Positions 35,977-44,122 of a DNA stretch of 64,000 nucleotides are shown here, piece by piece. The position numbers and the translations under genes are program-made. The notes below the pieces were generated by a model that had not been told where the DNA came from, did not search any database, and was given only the letters and a program-made list of their open reading frames with translations. Source of the stretch: Paraburkholderia sp. BL25I1N1 (lineage in GTDB: Bacteria; Pseudomonadota; Gammaproteobacteria; Burkholderiales; Burkholderiaceae); assembly GCF_003002025.1 (NCBI RefSeq), contig NZ_PVZB01000003.1, positions 248,001-312,000 on the forward strand, read 5' to 3'. Position 1 is the stretch's first letter. Each line of letters starts with the position of its first letter.

Positions 35977-36320
35977 CGATTCTGGTCCCCTTTAATGCCG
36001 CCACAATCGGAATGAATGGCTGCATCATTAATCGTCTGGAATATAAGCACTGAGATCGCGTGCGAGTCAAGCGGGATACGGCGCGCCGTCCTTATATACG
36101 AACCGGCCGTCGACGGCGGCACTCATCATGCCGATGTCGGAACAGGTTAGGTCACGTGTCGTTTGAAGACTCGCGGGAGGAAAGTCGCAAGTGCGCCAAT
36201 CCGCAGCGGGACATGCCGATCGATTCTCTACGATTTCCCGCGACCTGTCGAATCAGGAAATCAGCGCGTGTGCATCGCTGACAATTGGTATCCTGTCAGA
36301 CCGAACCCACGGAACATGCG
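35977..36320. other. Intergenic region, no gene seen
   Basis: The frames in this stretch are Arg-rich and lack ribosome sites. The last 20 bases include GGAAC, a weak site for the next gene. No repeat or hairpin was recognised. Confidence 0.4.
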
Positions 36321-36572
36321 ATGACAAAACCAAAAAAACTCGCGCTTCTCGCGCTGGCATTCACGCTGTTCGGCTTGTACAAGTTATTTGTCGTTTTCCA
36401 GGACATGCAAACCGGCTGCATCCAGTTTCAGACTCATCGAACCTGCAGCTACGAAAATGCGGAGAATTTCCAGGGCATGCTCGATCTCGAACTGATGTTC
36501 GCGTGCGCTTGGGCCGCGGGTGCAGTGGTCTGCTGGATGGTCGCCGCGCAGGCGCAAAAAAAGGAACGGTGA
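36321..36572 (+). CDS. Small two-span membrane protein
   Basis: An 83-residue protein from ATG 36321. A basic start (MTKPKK) is followed by a first hydrophobic span (LALLALAFTLFGLYKLFVVF), a polar loop with two Cys (GCIQFQTHRTCSYENAENF) and a second span (LELMFACAWAAGAVVCWMVAA), ending in AQKKER. The paired loop cysteines could be disulfide-linked outside the cytoplasm. No family was recognised. Confidence 0.65.
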   Translation: MTKPKKLALLALAFTLFGLYKLFVVFQDMQTGCIQFQTHRTCSYENAENFQGMLDLELMFACAWAAGAVVCWMVAAQAQKKER

Positions 36573-36584
36573 ATCGTTCGGCAT

Positions 36585-36911
36585 TTACCGGAACGCAGGC
36601 TTTATCCCCTGACTCAGCTTGACTTGATCGCACTGCGACAAAGCCAGAAAAGAGAAGAACGCCATCGCGGCATCTTTCCGCCGGGATGCCATACGTATGC
36701 CGGCTGAGAAGACGGTTACGATCTGAACGTCCGCAGGCATAGGACCCGTCACATGGATGCCTGGCAAGCGCATCAAGTCACTTAACTGCTGAAAACTCAA
36801 CTCGACGTCCCTGCGTGCGACCAGCGCGCCGACCGGAACACCGGGCGGGGCCCGCACAATGGGCCACACCGAGGGAGTAAGCTTGCCGTCGACTGCGAGT
36901 ATGAACCGCAC
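36585..36911 (-). pseudogene. ModA-like binding-protein C-terminal fragment
   Basis: A 108-residue frame whose C-terminal 75 residues (ELSFQQLSDLMRLPGIHVTG, then MPADVQIVTVFSAGI and KDAAMAFFSFLA) align with the last third of the full-length binding protein at 55330-56109 (VGFQQVSELLPVKGAAYVGK and so on). The first 30 residues only loosely recall the family and there is no signal peptide, so the N-terminal two thirds is missing. It is best read as a remnant of a periplasmic molybdate-like or carboxylate-binding protein. Confidence 0.7.
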
Positions 36912-37012
36912 AACGCCTGAGGGTTTTTCCTGATCTCAACCTGCGTCGATACCGGCGTCGTCGGATCGTCGTAGGAGTATGTCCAACTTCTGTAATGAAA
37001 GGAGCACACACC

Positions 37013-37459
37013 ATGGCTACCGGAACGATCCACCTCCACCGAGTCTTGCGTGCCACGCCCGAACGCATCTATCGCGCCTTCCTCGAACCGGATGCGATAG
37101 TCCGGTGGCTTCCGCCGTACGGTTTCACCTGTCAGGTACACCACATGGATGCAAAGGTCGGCGGCGCCCATAAGATGTCTTTTCGTAACTTCGGCACCGG
37201 CCACAGCCACTCGTTCGGCGGCGAGTATCTCGAACTGGTGCCGTTCGAGAAAATCCGCTACTCGGACCGATTCGACGACCCGAATCTGCCGGGCGAGATG
37301 CAGGCCACCATTTCATTGCGGCAGGTGTCGTGCGGAACCGAACTCACCGTTTTGCAGGAGGGCGTGCCCGAGGTCATTCCTGTGGAGATGTGCTACCTCG
37401 GTTGGCAGGAGTCGCTTGTTCAACTAGCGAGGCTCGTCGAGCCTGTGATTGCTGATTGA
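37013..37459 (+). CDS. SRPBCC/AHSA1-family protein
   Basis: A 148-residue START-like protein. IHLHRVLRATPERIYRAFLEP and DAIVRWLPPYGFTCQVHHMD form the typical opening of the AHSA1-type SRPBCC family, with VGGAHKMSFRN and GGEYLELVPFEKIRYSDRFD in the middle and a closing helix (GWQESLVQLARLVEP). The cavity may bind a hydrophobic ligand, but none is known. ATG 37013 follows AAAGGAG, so the longer frame from 36995 was not used. Confidence 0.88.
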   Translation: MATGTIHLHRVLRATPERIYRAFLEPDAIVRWLPPYGFTCQVHHMDAKVGGAHKMSFRNFGTGHSHSFGGEYLELVPFEKIRYSDRFDDPNLPGEMQATISLRQVSCGTELTVLQEGVPEVIPVEMCYLGWQESLVQLARLVEPVIAD

Positions 37460-37474
37460 CGACGCACGCGCACC

Positions 37475-37843
37475 CTACCCGAGTTCGATCGGCTGCCCAT
37501 GCGGCGTACGGCGCGCTGCTGCGTCCCACGCGTCGCGGCGACGCAAAAGCGAGTCGTCGGTTACGAGTCCCTTGATCGCGCTGATGCGCTCCAGTGCAGT
37601 CAGCCAATGCGAGTAGTAAGTGTCGCCGTGGTCCGCGTCGCCGGCGGCTTGCGCGTCGCGAATTGCCTCGTTCAGGCACGCAGCCCACTCGCCCCAGCTG
37701 AACATGCCGCGCTCGTGCAACGCCAGCGTCATCGCAAACGCCTGCGCTTCCCACGGTGCGTTGAAAACCGGCCCTGCGTCGTCGCAAGGCAGTGCTGGCA
37801 ACGCGGCGCGCAGTGCGGGCAGTTTAGTTCGAGCGTCAGTCAT
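37475..37843 (-). CDS. Nitrile hydratase accessory protein (P14K-like)
   Basis: A 122-residue protein that overlaps the beta-subunit gene by 8 bp. CDDAGPVFNAPWEAQAFAMT and LHERGMFSWGEWAACLNEAI belong to the small activator-like proteins homologous to the beta-subunit N-terminus and needed to load cobalt into the alpha subunit. LTALERISAIKGLV is the usual later helix. ATG 37843 starts at the family beginning. It is third in the alpha-beta-accessory operon. Confidence 0.88.
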   Translation of the reverse strand: MTDARTKLPALRAALPALPCDDAGPVFNAPWEAQAFAMTLALHERGMFSWGEWAACLNEAIRDAQAAGDADHGDTYYSHWLTALERISAIKGLVTDDSLLRRRDAWDAAARRTPHGQPIELG

Positions 37844-38507
37844 CGCGGGTAGAAGGCACCTCGAGATAGGGTTCCCAGCAGTCGACGCACACCGACGCCG
37901 CCGTCGTATCACTCCCCCACAACTCCGCACCGTCGAAGCGCACCGTGTAGAGCCATTGCGGCTGCTCGCCGAGGCCGATCGCATTGGCGTCGGGAAAAAC
38001 GTGCGCGCCGTGCACGGCGACAATGCGCCCGCGTTTGCCCCGACAATAACGCGGCAAACGAGTGTGCGAGGAAGGATTGATTTGCCGGGCCCGCACTCCA
38101 TCGCCGATTGCAAACTTGGCTTCCACGGTTGCGGGCCGATCGACGGGACTGCCGCGGAACAGCGCCGCCGATACATCTTTAGCCATCAACACGCGCGGAA
38201 CCGGCACCGCTGGAGTCGTCGACTCGCCTGATTCGATTTCGCCGGCCGTGGCCAGACCTGTACTCAGGATGAGTTTCTTCAAACCCTCGAACCAGATCTG
38301 GTAGTAGCTACTAGAAAGGTATTGCGCTGGCGGCAAACTCTCCCGCGCCGCGCGCGACATGTCGATGTTCCACTTGCCGGTCGCGCCCATGGCGATCGTG
38401 GTCGCGTGGACTCTTCGCTCCCAGTCGGCGTGAAACGGCGAAATGTCTTTATCGGGGTATATCGGACCGAAAGACTGCATGCCACCGAGGTCCTGCGCGC
38501 CGTTCAT
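37836..38507 (-). CDS. nthB: Nitrile hydratase beta subunit
   Basis: A 223-residue beta subunit of nitrile hydratase, which converts nitriles to amides. [20 protein letters not shown] is the standard start, followed by [27 protein letters not shown] and a C-terminal SH3-like barrel ([20 protein letters not shown], then [20 protein letters not shown]). The start codon overlaps the alpha-subunit stop as ATGA, giving tight translational coupling for the heterodimer. Confidence 0.95.
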   Translation of the reverse strand: MNGAQDLGGMQSFGPIYPDKDISPFHADWERRVHATTIAMGATGKWNIDMSRAARESLPPAQYLSSSYYQIWFEGLKKLILSTGLATAGEIESGESTTPAVPVPRVLMAKDVSAALFRGSPVDRPATVEAKFAIGDGVRARQINPSSHTRLPRYCRGKRGRIVAVHGAHVFPDANAIGLGEQPQWLYTVRFDGAELWGSDTTAASVCVDCWEPYLEVPSTRDD

Positions 38508-39172
38508 GGTGTCCCCCTTGTCGAATCAGGAGTCTTCGGCAATCCAGTGCCGATCATCGAATCGCGCGTGACCAGTTCGGCTAGCGCCTCTTCGGAGAAG
38601 CCGTCAGTTCCTGGCGGCTGCATAGGCAAAACGAGGTAGCGAACTTCAGCGGTGGAATCCCACACGCGGAACTCGACCTCCGCGGGTAATTCGAAGCCGA
38701 ACTCCTTCAGTACACCACGCGGATCGATGACGGCACGCGAACGGTATGGCGCCGATTTGTACCACACCGGCGGCAGTCCGAGCACAGGCCACGGGTAGCA
38801 CGAACACAATGTGCAGACCACCATGTTGTGGATCGTCGGGGTGTTCTCCAGCACGATCATGTGCTCGCCCTGCCGGCCCGCATACCCGAGTGACGCGATC
38901 GCCGCGGTGGCATCGTGGAGCAGCCATTGTTTGTACGCCGGATCACGCCACGCCTTTGCAACCACACGGGCACCGTTGCGCGGCCCGACTTTGTGCTCAT
39001 AGGTTTCGACGAGTGCGTCCAGCGCCTGCGGATCGACATAGCCTTTTTCGACCAGCAGAGACTCCAGAGCACGAACACGCAGATCCATTTCCGACAAAGC
39101 ACTGCCGTGATGGTCGTGCGTGTGGGTGTGCGGGTGCGGGTGGGGATCGCCATCAGGATCGTTACCGTTCAT
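38504..39172 (-). CDS. nthA: Nitrile hydratase alpha subunit, cobalt type
   Basis: A 222-residue catalytic subunit. The metal-binding claw reads [14 protein letters not shown] at about residues 116-129; Thr after the first Cys is the cobalt-type signature (iron types have Ser). [20 protein letters not shown] and [20 protein letters not shown] are family segments. The N-terminus has an unusual stretch of Asp, Pro, Thr and seven His between residues 9 and 22, absent from most homologues as I know them, which could bind cobalt. It heads the operon; no amidase or nitrile-forming gene is next to it. Confidence 0.95.
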   Translation of the reverse strand: MNGNDPDGDPHPHPHTHTHDHHGSALSEMDLRVRALESLLVEKGYVDPQALDALVETYEHKVGPRNGARVVAKAWRDPAYKQWLLHDATAAIASLGYAGRQGEHMIVLENTPTIHNMVVCTLCSCYPWPVLGLPPVWYKSAPYRSRAVIDPRGVLKEFGFELPAEVEFRVWDSTAEVRYLVLPMQPPGTDGFSEEALAELVTRDSMIGTGLPKTPDSTRGTP

Positions 39173-39208
39173 CGCCGTTCACCGCGAGCAATAAAGGAGA
39201 AAACAAGT

Positions 39209-39244
39209 ATGGTTCGCGCGGAGACCAAATGCAATCTCGGTTAA
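39209..39244 (+). CDS. Possible 11-residue peptide divergent from nthA
   Basis: ATG 39209 is preceded by AAAGGAG with a 9-bp spacer and is followed by ten sense codons and TAA 39242 (MVRAETKCNLG). It may be a leader peptide or a vestige of a lost gene. Nothing supports a function beyond the strong ribosome site. Confidence 0.3.
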   Translation: MVRAETKCNLG

Positions 39245-39355
39245 GTCAAGCGCGCGCGCGGGGTCGTCCAGTGAAGTTCAGCCGACCATCGCCTGCGCAA
39301 TGCCAATAAAACCTACCCTTCATGTGATCCGCTTCAGCCGCGATGCCCACAGCAT

Positions 39356-39377
39356 CATTTCAACAATACTTGAAATG
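39356..39377. promoter_or_regulatory. ArsR operator candidate
   Basis: CATTTCAA-CAATAC-TTGAAATG is a perfect 8-bp inverted repeat 27 bp before the arsR start. ArsR/SmtB repressors bind such AT-rich palindromes over their own promoters. Confidence 0.55.
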
Positions 39378-39404
39378 TAAAAGCGAGACGCGTATCGTTC
39401 GGTC

Positions 39405-39731
39405 ATGAACTCGAACCTCGTGGTACGCGCCCTCGGCGCGCTCGCTCATGAATCTCGCCTGGCGATTTTCCGCCTGCTGGTTGTCGCTGGGAAAGACGGC
39501 ATGGCGGCCGGTGAAATCGCGCAACAGCTGGGGCTCTCGCCGTCCAGCCTGTCCTTTCATCTCAAGGACCTGACGCATGCTGAAATGGTGACGCCGCGGC
39601 AAGACGGCCGTTTCGTCATCTATTCGGCGAATTTCGAATCCATGACGGATCTGATCGGCTTCCTGACGGAAAACTGCTGTGCCGGCGCGACGTGCAGCGC
39701 GACGGATCTTCCGGGCTGCTGCGAAAAATGA
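39405..39731 (+). CDS. arsR: ArsR-family arsenite-responsive repressor
   Basis: A 108-residue winged-helix repressor. ALAHESRLAIFRLLVVAG and the recognition helix LGLSPSSLSFHLKDLTHAEM are standard ArsR. The metalloid site is probably at the C-terminus, where ENCCAGATCSATDLPGCCEK holds five Cys (CC, C, CC), as in the ArsR group with a C-terminal site; the usual ELCVCDL site is absent. Its stop overlaps the acr3 start (ATGA). It should repress the ars operon until arsenite binds. Confidence 0.93.
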   Translation: MNSNLVVRALGALAHESRLAIFRLLVVAGKDGMAAGEIAQQLGLSPSSLSFHLKDLTHAEMVTPRQDGRFVIYSANFESMTDLIGFLTENCCAGATCSATDLPGCCEK

Positions 39732-40813
39732 CCGGTACTGTCACGACCATTCGCGGCGCGCAACCCGCGATCGGGTTCTTCGAGCGTTACCTGACCGTGT
39801 GGGTCGCGCTGTGCATCGTATGCGGCGTCGCACTTGGACAGTGGCTGCCTCTGCCGTTTCAGGCGATCGGCCGTATGGAAGTGGCGCAGGTCAATCTTCC
39901 GGTCGGCGTGCTGATCTGGGTGATGATCATTCCGATGCTGATCAAGATCGATTTCACCGCCATGACGCAGGTGAAAAGCCAATGGCGCGGCATCGGCGTC
40001 ACCTTGTTCGTGAACTGGCTCGTCAAGCCGTTTTCAATGGCGCTGCTCGGCTGGATTTTTATCCGGCATGTCTTTGCGCCGTGGCTCCCCGCCGCTCAAC
40101 TCGACAGCTATATCGCAGGCCTCATTCTGCTGGCAGCGGCACCCTGCACGGCTATGGTGTTCGTCTGGTCGCAGCTTTGCAAAGGCGACCCGTATTTCAC
40201 GCTCTCACAAGTGGCGCTGAACGACTCCATCATGATCGTGGCCTTCGCGCCGCTGGTCGCGCTTTTGCTGGGTCTGTCAGCCATCACGGTGCCGTGGGAC
40301 ACGCTGATTACATCAGTCGGTCTGTACATCGTCGTTCCGGTCATCCTCGCCCAGTTACTGCGGCGGCGTCTTCTGACCAGGGGCAACGCCTATTTCCAGC
40401 ACGTAATCGCACGTCTCGGCCCCTACTCGATCGGCGCGCTGCTCGCCACACTCGTGTTGCTGTTCGCCTTTCAGGGACAGGCCATTGTCGGCGAACCGCT
40501 GGTCATCGCCATGCTCGCGGTACCGATACTGATTCAGGTGTTTTTCAATTCTGGACTCGCCTATCTGCTGAATCGCCGGCTTGGCGTTGCGCATTGTGTG
40601 GCGGGTCCTTCGAGCCTGATCGGCGCGAGCAATTTCTTCGAGCTGGCGGTCGCCACGGCGATCAGTCTGTTCGGATTCCACTCCGGTGCCGCGCTCGCTA
40701 CCGTTGTCGGCGTGCTCATCGAAGTGCCGGTGATGCTGCTGGTGGTCGGCGTCGTCAATCGTTCGCGGCACTGGTACGAGACGAGCCATAGCGTGAAAGG
40801 GGAACGTGTATGA
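39728..40813 (+). CDS. acr3: ACR3-type arsenite efflux permease
   Basis: A 361-residue membrane protein with ten hydrophobic segments. Family motifs include VGVLIWVMIIPMLIKIDF, LFVNWLVKPFSMALLGWIF, LLAAAPCTAMVFVWSQLCKG (with the conserved Cys) and ASNFFELAVATAISLFG. ACR3 proteins export arsenite using the proton gradient. ATG 39728 overlaps the arsR stop, and its own stop overlaps the arsC start. The alternative start at 39692 would lie inside arsR. Confidence 0.95.
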   Translation: MTGTVTTIRGAQPAIGFFERYLTVWVALCIVCGVALGQWLPLPFQAIGRMEVAQVNLPVGVLIWVMIIPMLIKIDFTAMTQVKSQWRGIGVTLFVNWLVKPFSMALLGWIFIRHVFAPWLPAAQLDSYIAGLILLAAAPCTAMVFVWSQLCKGDPYFTLSQVALNDSIMIVAFAPLVALLLGLSAITVPWDTLITSVGLYIVVPVILAQLLRRRLLTRGNAYFQHVIARLGPYSIGALLATLVLLFAFQGQAIVGEPLVIAMLAVPILIQVFFNSGLAYLLNRRLGVAHCVAGPSSLIGASNFFELAVATAISLFGFHSGAALATVVGVLIEVPVMLLVVGVVNRSRHWYETSHSVKGERV

Positions 40814-41232
40814 ACGTCACGATCTATCACAATGCGGATTGCGGCACTTCGCGCAACACGTTGGCGATGATTCGCAATGCCGGCATCGAGCCTGAGATCA
40901 TCGAGTATCTGAAGAACCCGCCGGATCGGGACACGCTGAAGGACCTGATCGAACGCGCGGGCCTTACCGTGCGAACCGCGCTACGGGAAAAAGGCACGCC
41001 CTACGACGAACTCGGCCTCGCTGATACAACGCTGAGCGATGAGCAGTTACTCGACGCGATGCTGGCCCATCCAATCCTCATCAATCGTCCGATTGTCGTC
41101 ACGCCGCTCGGCGTGCGCTTATGCAGACCTTCCGAAATCGTGCTCGACATCCTGCCCGCCGGGCAGCAAAGCGCGTTTGCAAAAGAGGACGGCGAACAGG
41201 TGACCGATAGTACCGGACGAAGGGTACGTTAA
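40810..41232 (+). CDS. arsC: Glutaredoxin-dependent arsenate reductase
   Basis: A 140-residue ArsC of the glutaredoxin/glutathione class. YHNADCGTSRNTLAMIRNAG has the catalytic Cys (residue 11) in the CGTSRN loop, and ILINRPIVVTPLGVRLCRPSE has the conserved arginines and cis-Pro region. It reduces arsenate to arsenite, which the neighbouring ACR3 pump exports. ATG 40810 overlaps the acr3 stop. Confidence 0.95.
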   Translation: MNVTIYHNADCGTSRNTLAMIRNAGIEPEIIEYLKNPPDRDTLKDLIERAGLTVRTALREKGTPYDELGLADTTLSDEQLLDAMLAHPILINRPIVVTPLGVRLCRPSEIVLDILPAGQQSAFAKEDGEQVTDSTGRRVR

Positions 41233-41254
41233 CGCTGGAGTGACAATCCGGCCG

Positions 41255-41710
41255 TTACTGACCCGACGCATGTGACCTGAGAAACGCCACATAGCCGTTC
41301 TGCGTCTTGAGGATTTTCTCGGCGCACTCGTCGTAGTCCGAACCCTTCGCATTCTCCGGCCCGTACATACCGCGGCATTGCGCAAAGAGCGTCAAGGTCG
41401 CACCCGCACCTTTTGCGGCGCGGGTCGCGGAAAAGGCAACCTTGCCTGAACCACTGGGCACATCGGTGTCGATTGCGACCGTGTCCGCGCGCGTGACGGC
41501 CGTATCGGAATGCTGCTCAATATAGCGTTTCGTCAGCGCCCAGGCGGCGTCGCAGTTCGCCGGTTGGCAATCGACTGCCGCATTGCGTTGCGCGGCGGCA
41601 AGGTTGGTTTCGTTGTGGAGGAACTTCTGTTCCTGCTGCTCCTGCTTTTCGGCAGACGAGCAAGCGGTCAATACAAGCGCGGCGAGCGCACATGCGGCGG
41701 TCTTTTTCAC
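41255..41710 (-). CDS. Putative lipoprotein
   Basis: A 151-residue lipoprotein from GTG 41710 with AGGAAG upstream. The signal KKTAACALAALVLTACS ends in a lipobox LTAC at about residue 17. The mature part is polar with four more Cys (CQPANC, CRGMYG, CAEKIL) and beta-rich segments. No family was recognised. It converges on arsC with 22 bp between the stops, but no link to arsenic is evident. Confidence 0.75.
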   Translation of the reverse strand: MKKTAACALAALVLTACSSAEKQEQQEQKFLHNETNLAAAQRNAAVDCQPANCDAAWALTKRYIEQHSDTAVTRADTVAIDTDVPSGSGKVAFSATRAAKGAGATLTLFAQCRGMYGPENAKGSDYDECAEKILKTQNGYVAFLRSHASGQ

Positions 41711-41869
41711 GAGTAACTTCCTCTGGCCATGTTCGAGCGCGATTATAGCTGCGCGCAGGAAGCGTTCGCAGATCCGCCCGAGCGTTCCACGTCACGTCAC
41801 CCGCCTTGCTGTTCCTCCTTCGATTCGCCACCGGCAACTCCAGCTAACTCGGCGGAAACTCCTTGGGCG

Positions 41870-42637
41870 CTAAGGCTTAGGTAACGACTGTGCGGTGCTG
41901 AGCAGATTTTGAGGTGCGACGCGGATAACACCGTTACGCGGGCTATCAATGTCCGCAATCAACAGGAATGAAAGAGACACCGTGAGCGGCATGACCAGAA
42001 GGAAGCGTTTTTTCACATCCGTATGTGTTACTCCATATCCCACGAGCAGATTGGCGAACAATCCAATCACGATCATGAGTATCCACGCGGCCGCCGGGAT
42101 GCGATTCCACCAGGCCGCCTGCGTGTAGCCCTGGGCGTTGATTACGTCGTTCATGCCTGCGACAACAAGTGCGCTAAGCGGGTTGGGCTGTTTGACCGCG
42201 CCGCCCCTGGCAGCGGCCCACAACTTGTTTTGCAGATCGGCGGTGGCCGTATTGATCTGCTCGACCCGATTCAGATCGCGGGTCTGGTAGTACTCGACAC
42301 GCATCATCAGATATTGAGCGAGGAGCGAGCGTATCTCGGCCGCTTCGCTTGAGGCCAGGAGGTCGGCACGAATGAACTCGGTTCCAATCGCGTTGGCTTC
42401 TTCCTCTTCGAGGTTTTTCCGCTGGTCGTAGCGGCCCACCGCCATCGACAGGCTGAAGCCGATGACAAGCGCGAGCAATGTCAAGGTCGCCGACTGGACG
42501 AGCTTGAAGTCGTCGCGCGTGTCTTCATCGATTGGCATGCGTGAGCGCAGAAACCGGCTACCAATCCACGCGGCCATGGACATGAGCACGAAGGAGACGA
42601 CGAACAGGATGATTGGATGCCTGACCAGTTGCTGCAT
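41870..42637 (-). CDS. DUF4239/bestrophin-like membrane protein
   Basis: A 255-residue protein with two N-terminal spans (HPIILFVVSFVLMSMAAWIG; VQSATLTLLALVIGFSLSMAVG), a helical cytoplasmic region (EEEEANAIGTEFIRADLLAS) and two C-terminal spans (AAWILMIVIGLFANLLVGYG; LLVMPLTVSLSFLLIADIDS followed by PRNG). This is the DUF4239 pattern, distantly bestrophin-like. The role is unknown. ATG 42637 has AAGGAAG upstream. Confidence 0.8.
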   Translation of the reverse strand: MQQLVRHPIILFVVSFVLMSMAAWIGSRFLRSRMPIDEDTRDDFKLVQSATLTLLALVIGFSLSMAVGRYDQRKNLEEEEANAIGTEFIRADLLASSEAAEIRSLLAQYLMMRVEYYQTRDLNRVEQINTATADLQNKLWAAARGGAVKQPNPLSALVVAGMNDVINAQGYTQAAWWNRIPAAAWILMIVIGLFANLLVGYGVTHTDVKKRFLLVMPLTVSLSFLLIADIDSPRNGVIRVAPQNLLSTAQSLPKP

Positions 42638-43072
42638 GGGTTGCTTCCTTGTCTTGTGTTTGGTCTGCCGGGCCAGGTCGAGCAATCTATGCGTTCCGAC
42701 CTTGCCCGGAAAATGAACTGCAAGCCAGCCGCGGAAAGAACTTGAAAAACTGGAACGCGTGATCGCACTGGAGGCCCCAACGAATGCCGGGACTTCAATC
42801 GAGGCATTCTGGAAGCAGCGTCACCTGCTTGCCATCTTCACCTTACTATGAATCGCTTCATCCGGTCACCCACGCTGAACGAGCTAATCCAGTCTAGGTG
42901 ATCCGCGTGTTTTCACGCAAGCCCGGTCGATTTAGGGCCTAAGCGTTACCGCTCATCGTTCGAGACGCGCAGTCACCTACGCAATCAAGCAACTGACCGG
43001 GACTGTCATGCCTTTACGCAGCGAACGTTTGCTTTCCAGCAGACCAGTGCCCGGTCATGTACTTCATCAATT
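42638..43072. other. Intergenic region, no gene seen
   Basis: About 430 bases between two leftward genes. Frames here are short and of random composition. No strong hairpin or promoter match was found. Confidence 0.4.
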
Positions 43073-43984
43073 TCATTGCCTGCGAGCGACTAAATTGGCA
43101 ACGCAGAAGTCGATGAACGTGCGTACCTTGGCCGGCAAATGCTGACGAGAGGGATATAACGCATAAAGCGGAAAACGTTCGTCGGGCCAGTCTGGAAAGA
43201 GCTCGATCAATTGACCGCTCCTCAACAAATCTTCGGCCCCAAGCTCTAGCACTTGAGCGATTCCTGCGCCGGCCACGCAGGCCCCGAGCATGGTGCCGAC
43301 ATCTGAAACAAGCAGATGACCTGCGGGCCTCACTTCGAGAACTTCATCGGCACGGCAGAATTGCCATTCAAATGGTCGTGCGGCTCCGGCGTTATAAAAC
43401 AGGATTCGTTGATGACGCTCTACGTCGTAGGGGTGTTCCGGTCTGCCGTGCGCCTCGATGTAACCAGGTGAGGCAACCGTCAATACGCGGGTTTCGTCAA
43501 GCCGCCGACCCACGAAGGAGCCCACTGGAGGCTGGCCGAATCGGATCGCGAGGTCAAAGCCGTCAGCCACCAGGTCACCAACGTCATCGCGCATGATCAA
43601 CTCAAGCGAGAGGTCTGGGTATCGATTCAAAAATCCTGCAAGCGACGGCGCCAAAGCGATCCGCGAAAAAAACGGGTCGACGTTCACTCGTAGCCTGCCG
43701 CGAACGGAGTCCTTGGAACCCGAAGCCCTGGCCGCGGCGTCTTCGATGCCGACCAAATGGGTGCCGACCTCGTCATAAAGACGCTGCCCGTCATCAGTTA
43801 GCTTGAGCGAACGGGTGGTTCGTTCGATCAGACGAACGCCCATGCGTTGCTCAAGGCGTTTCATCGCTTTACTTACGCCCGAGGGCGAAAGACCAAGCGC
43901 GTCTGCGGCACGTGTGAAGCTCCGACTTTCAGCGACCGCGGCCAATACCGTGATGCCGGAAAACAGCTGTCCGTCGAAGGTCAT
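43073..43984 (-). CDS. LysR-family transcriptional regulator
   Basis: A 303-residue regulator from ATG 43984 (MTFDGQLFSG), which has GGAG 7 bp upstream; a GTG six codons earlier is less likely. The winged HTH is VLAAVAESRSFTRAADALGL, SPSGVSKAMKRLEQRMGVRL, followed by a periplasmic-binding-like effector domain (LRVNVDPFFSRIALAPSLAG, DLAIRFGQPPVGSFVGRRL). It is divergent from the aldo-keto reductase gene, a common pairing, with two palindromes between them. Confidence 0.93.
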   Translation of the reverse strand: MTFDGQLFSGITVLAAVAESRSFTRAADALGLSPSGVSKAMKRLEQRMGVRLIERTTRSLKLTDDGQRLYDEVGTHLVGIEDAAARASGSKDSVRGRLRVNVDPFFSRIALAPSLAGFLNRYPDLSLELIMRDDVGDLVADGFDLAIRFGQPPVGSFVGRRLDETRVLTVASPGYIEAHGRPEHPYDVERHQRILFYNAGAARPFEWQFCRADEVLEVRPAGHLLVSDVGTMLGACVAGAGIAQVLELGAEDLLRSGQLIELFPDWPDERFPLYALYPSRQHLPAKVRTFIDFCVANLVARRQ

Positions 43985-43996
43985 CGCAATCTCCAG

Positions 43997-44034
43997 ATTC
44001 ACACGTTTATGAATAAAGTCACAAATATTGTGAC
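43997..44034. promoter_or_regulatory. Palindromic operators between LysR and aldo-keto reductase genes
   Basis: Two inverted repeats lie together: ATTCA-N8-TGAAT (43997-44014) and GTCACAA-ATA-TTGTGAC (44018-44034, perfect 7-bp arms). LysR-type regulators bind such dyads in divergent promoters. Confidence 0.5.
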
Positions 44035-44122
44035 CGCGACCTACTTTATTCTATCGCGTGACGAAGCGATCCTTGCATCAAAGGAGGCCGATATGGTCCG
44101 TTTCCACCAAAGAGGATCGATC

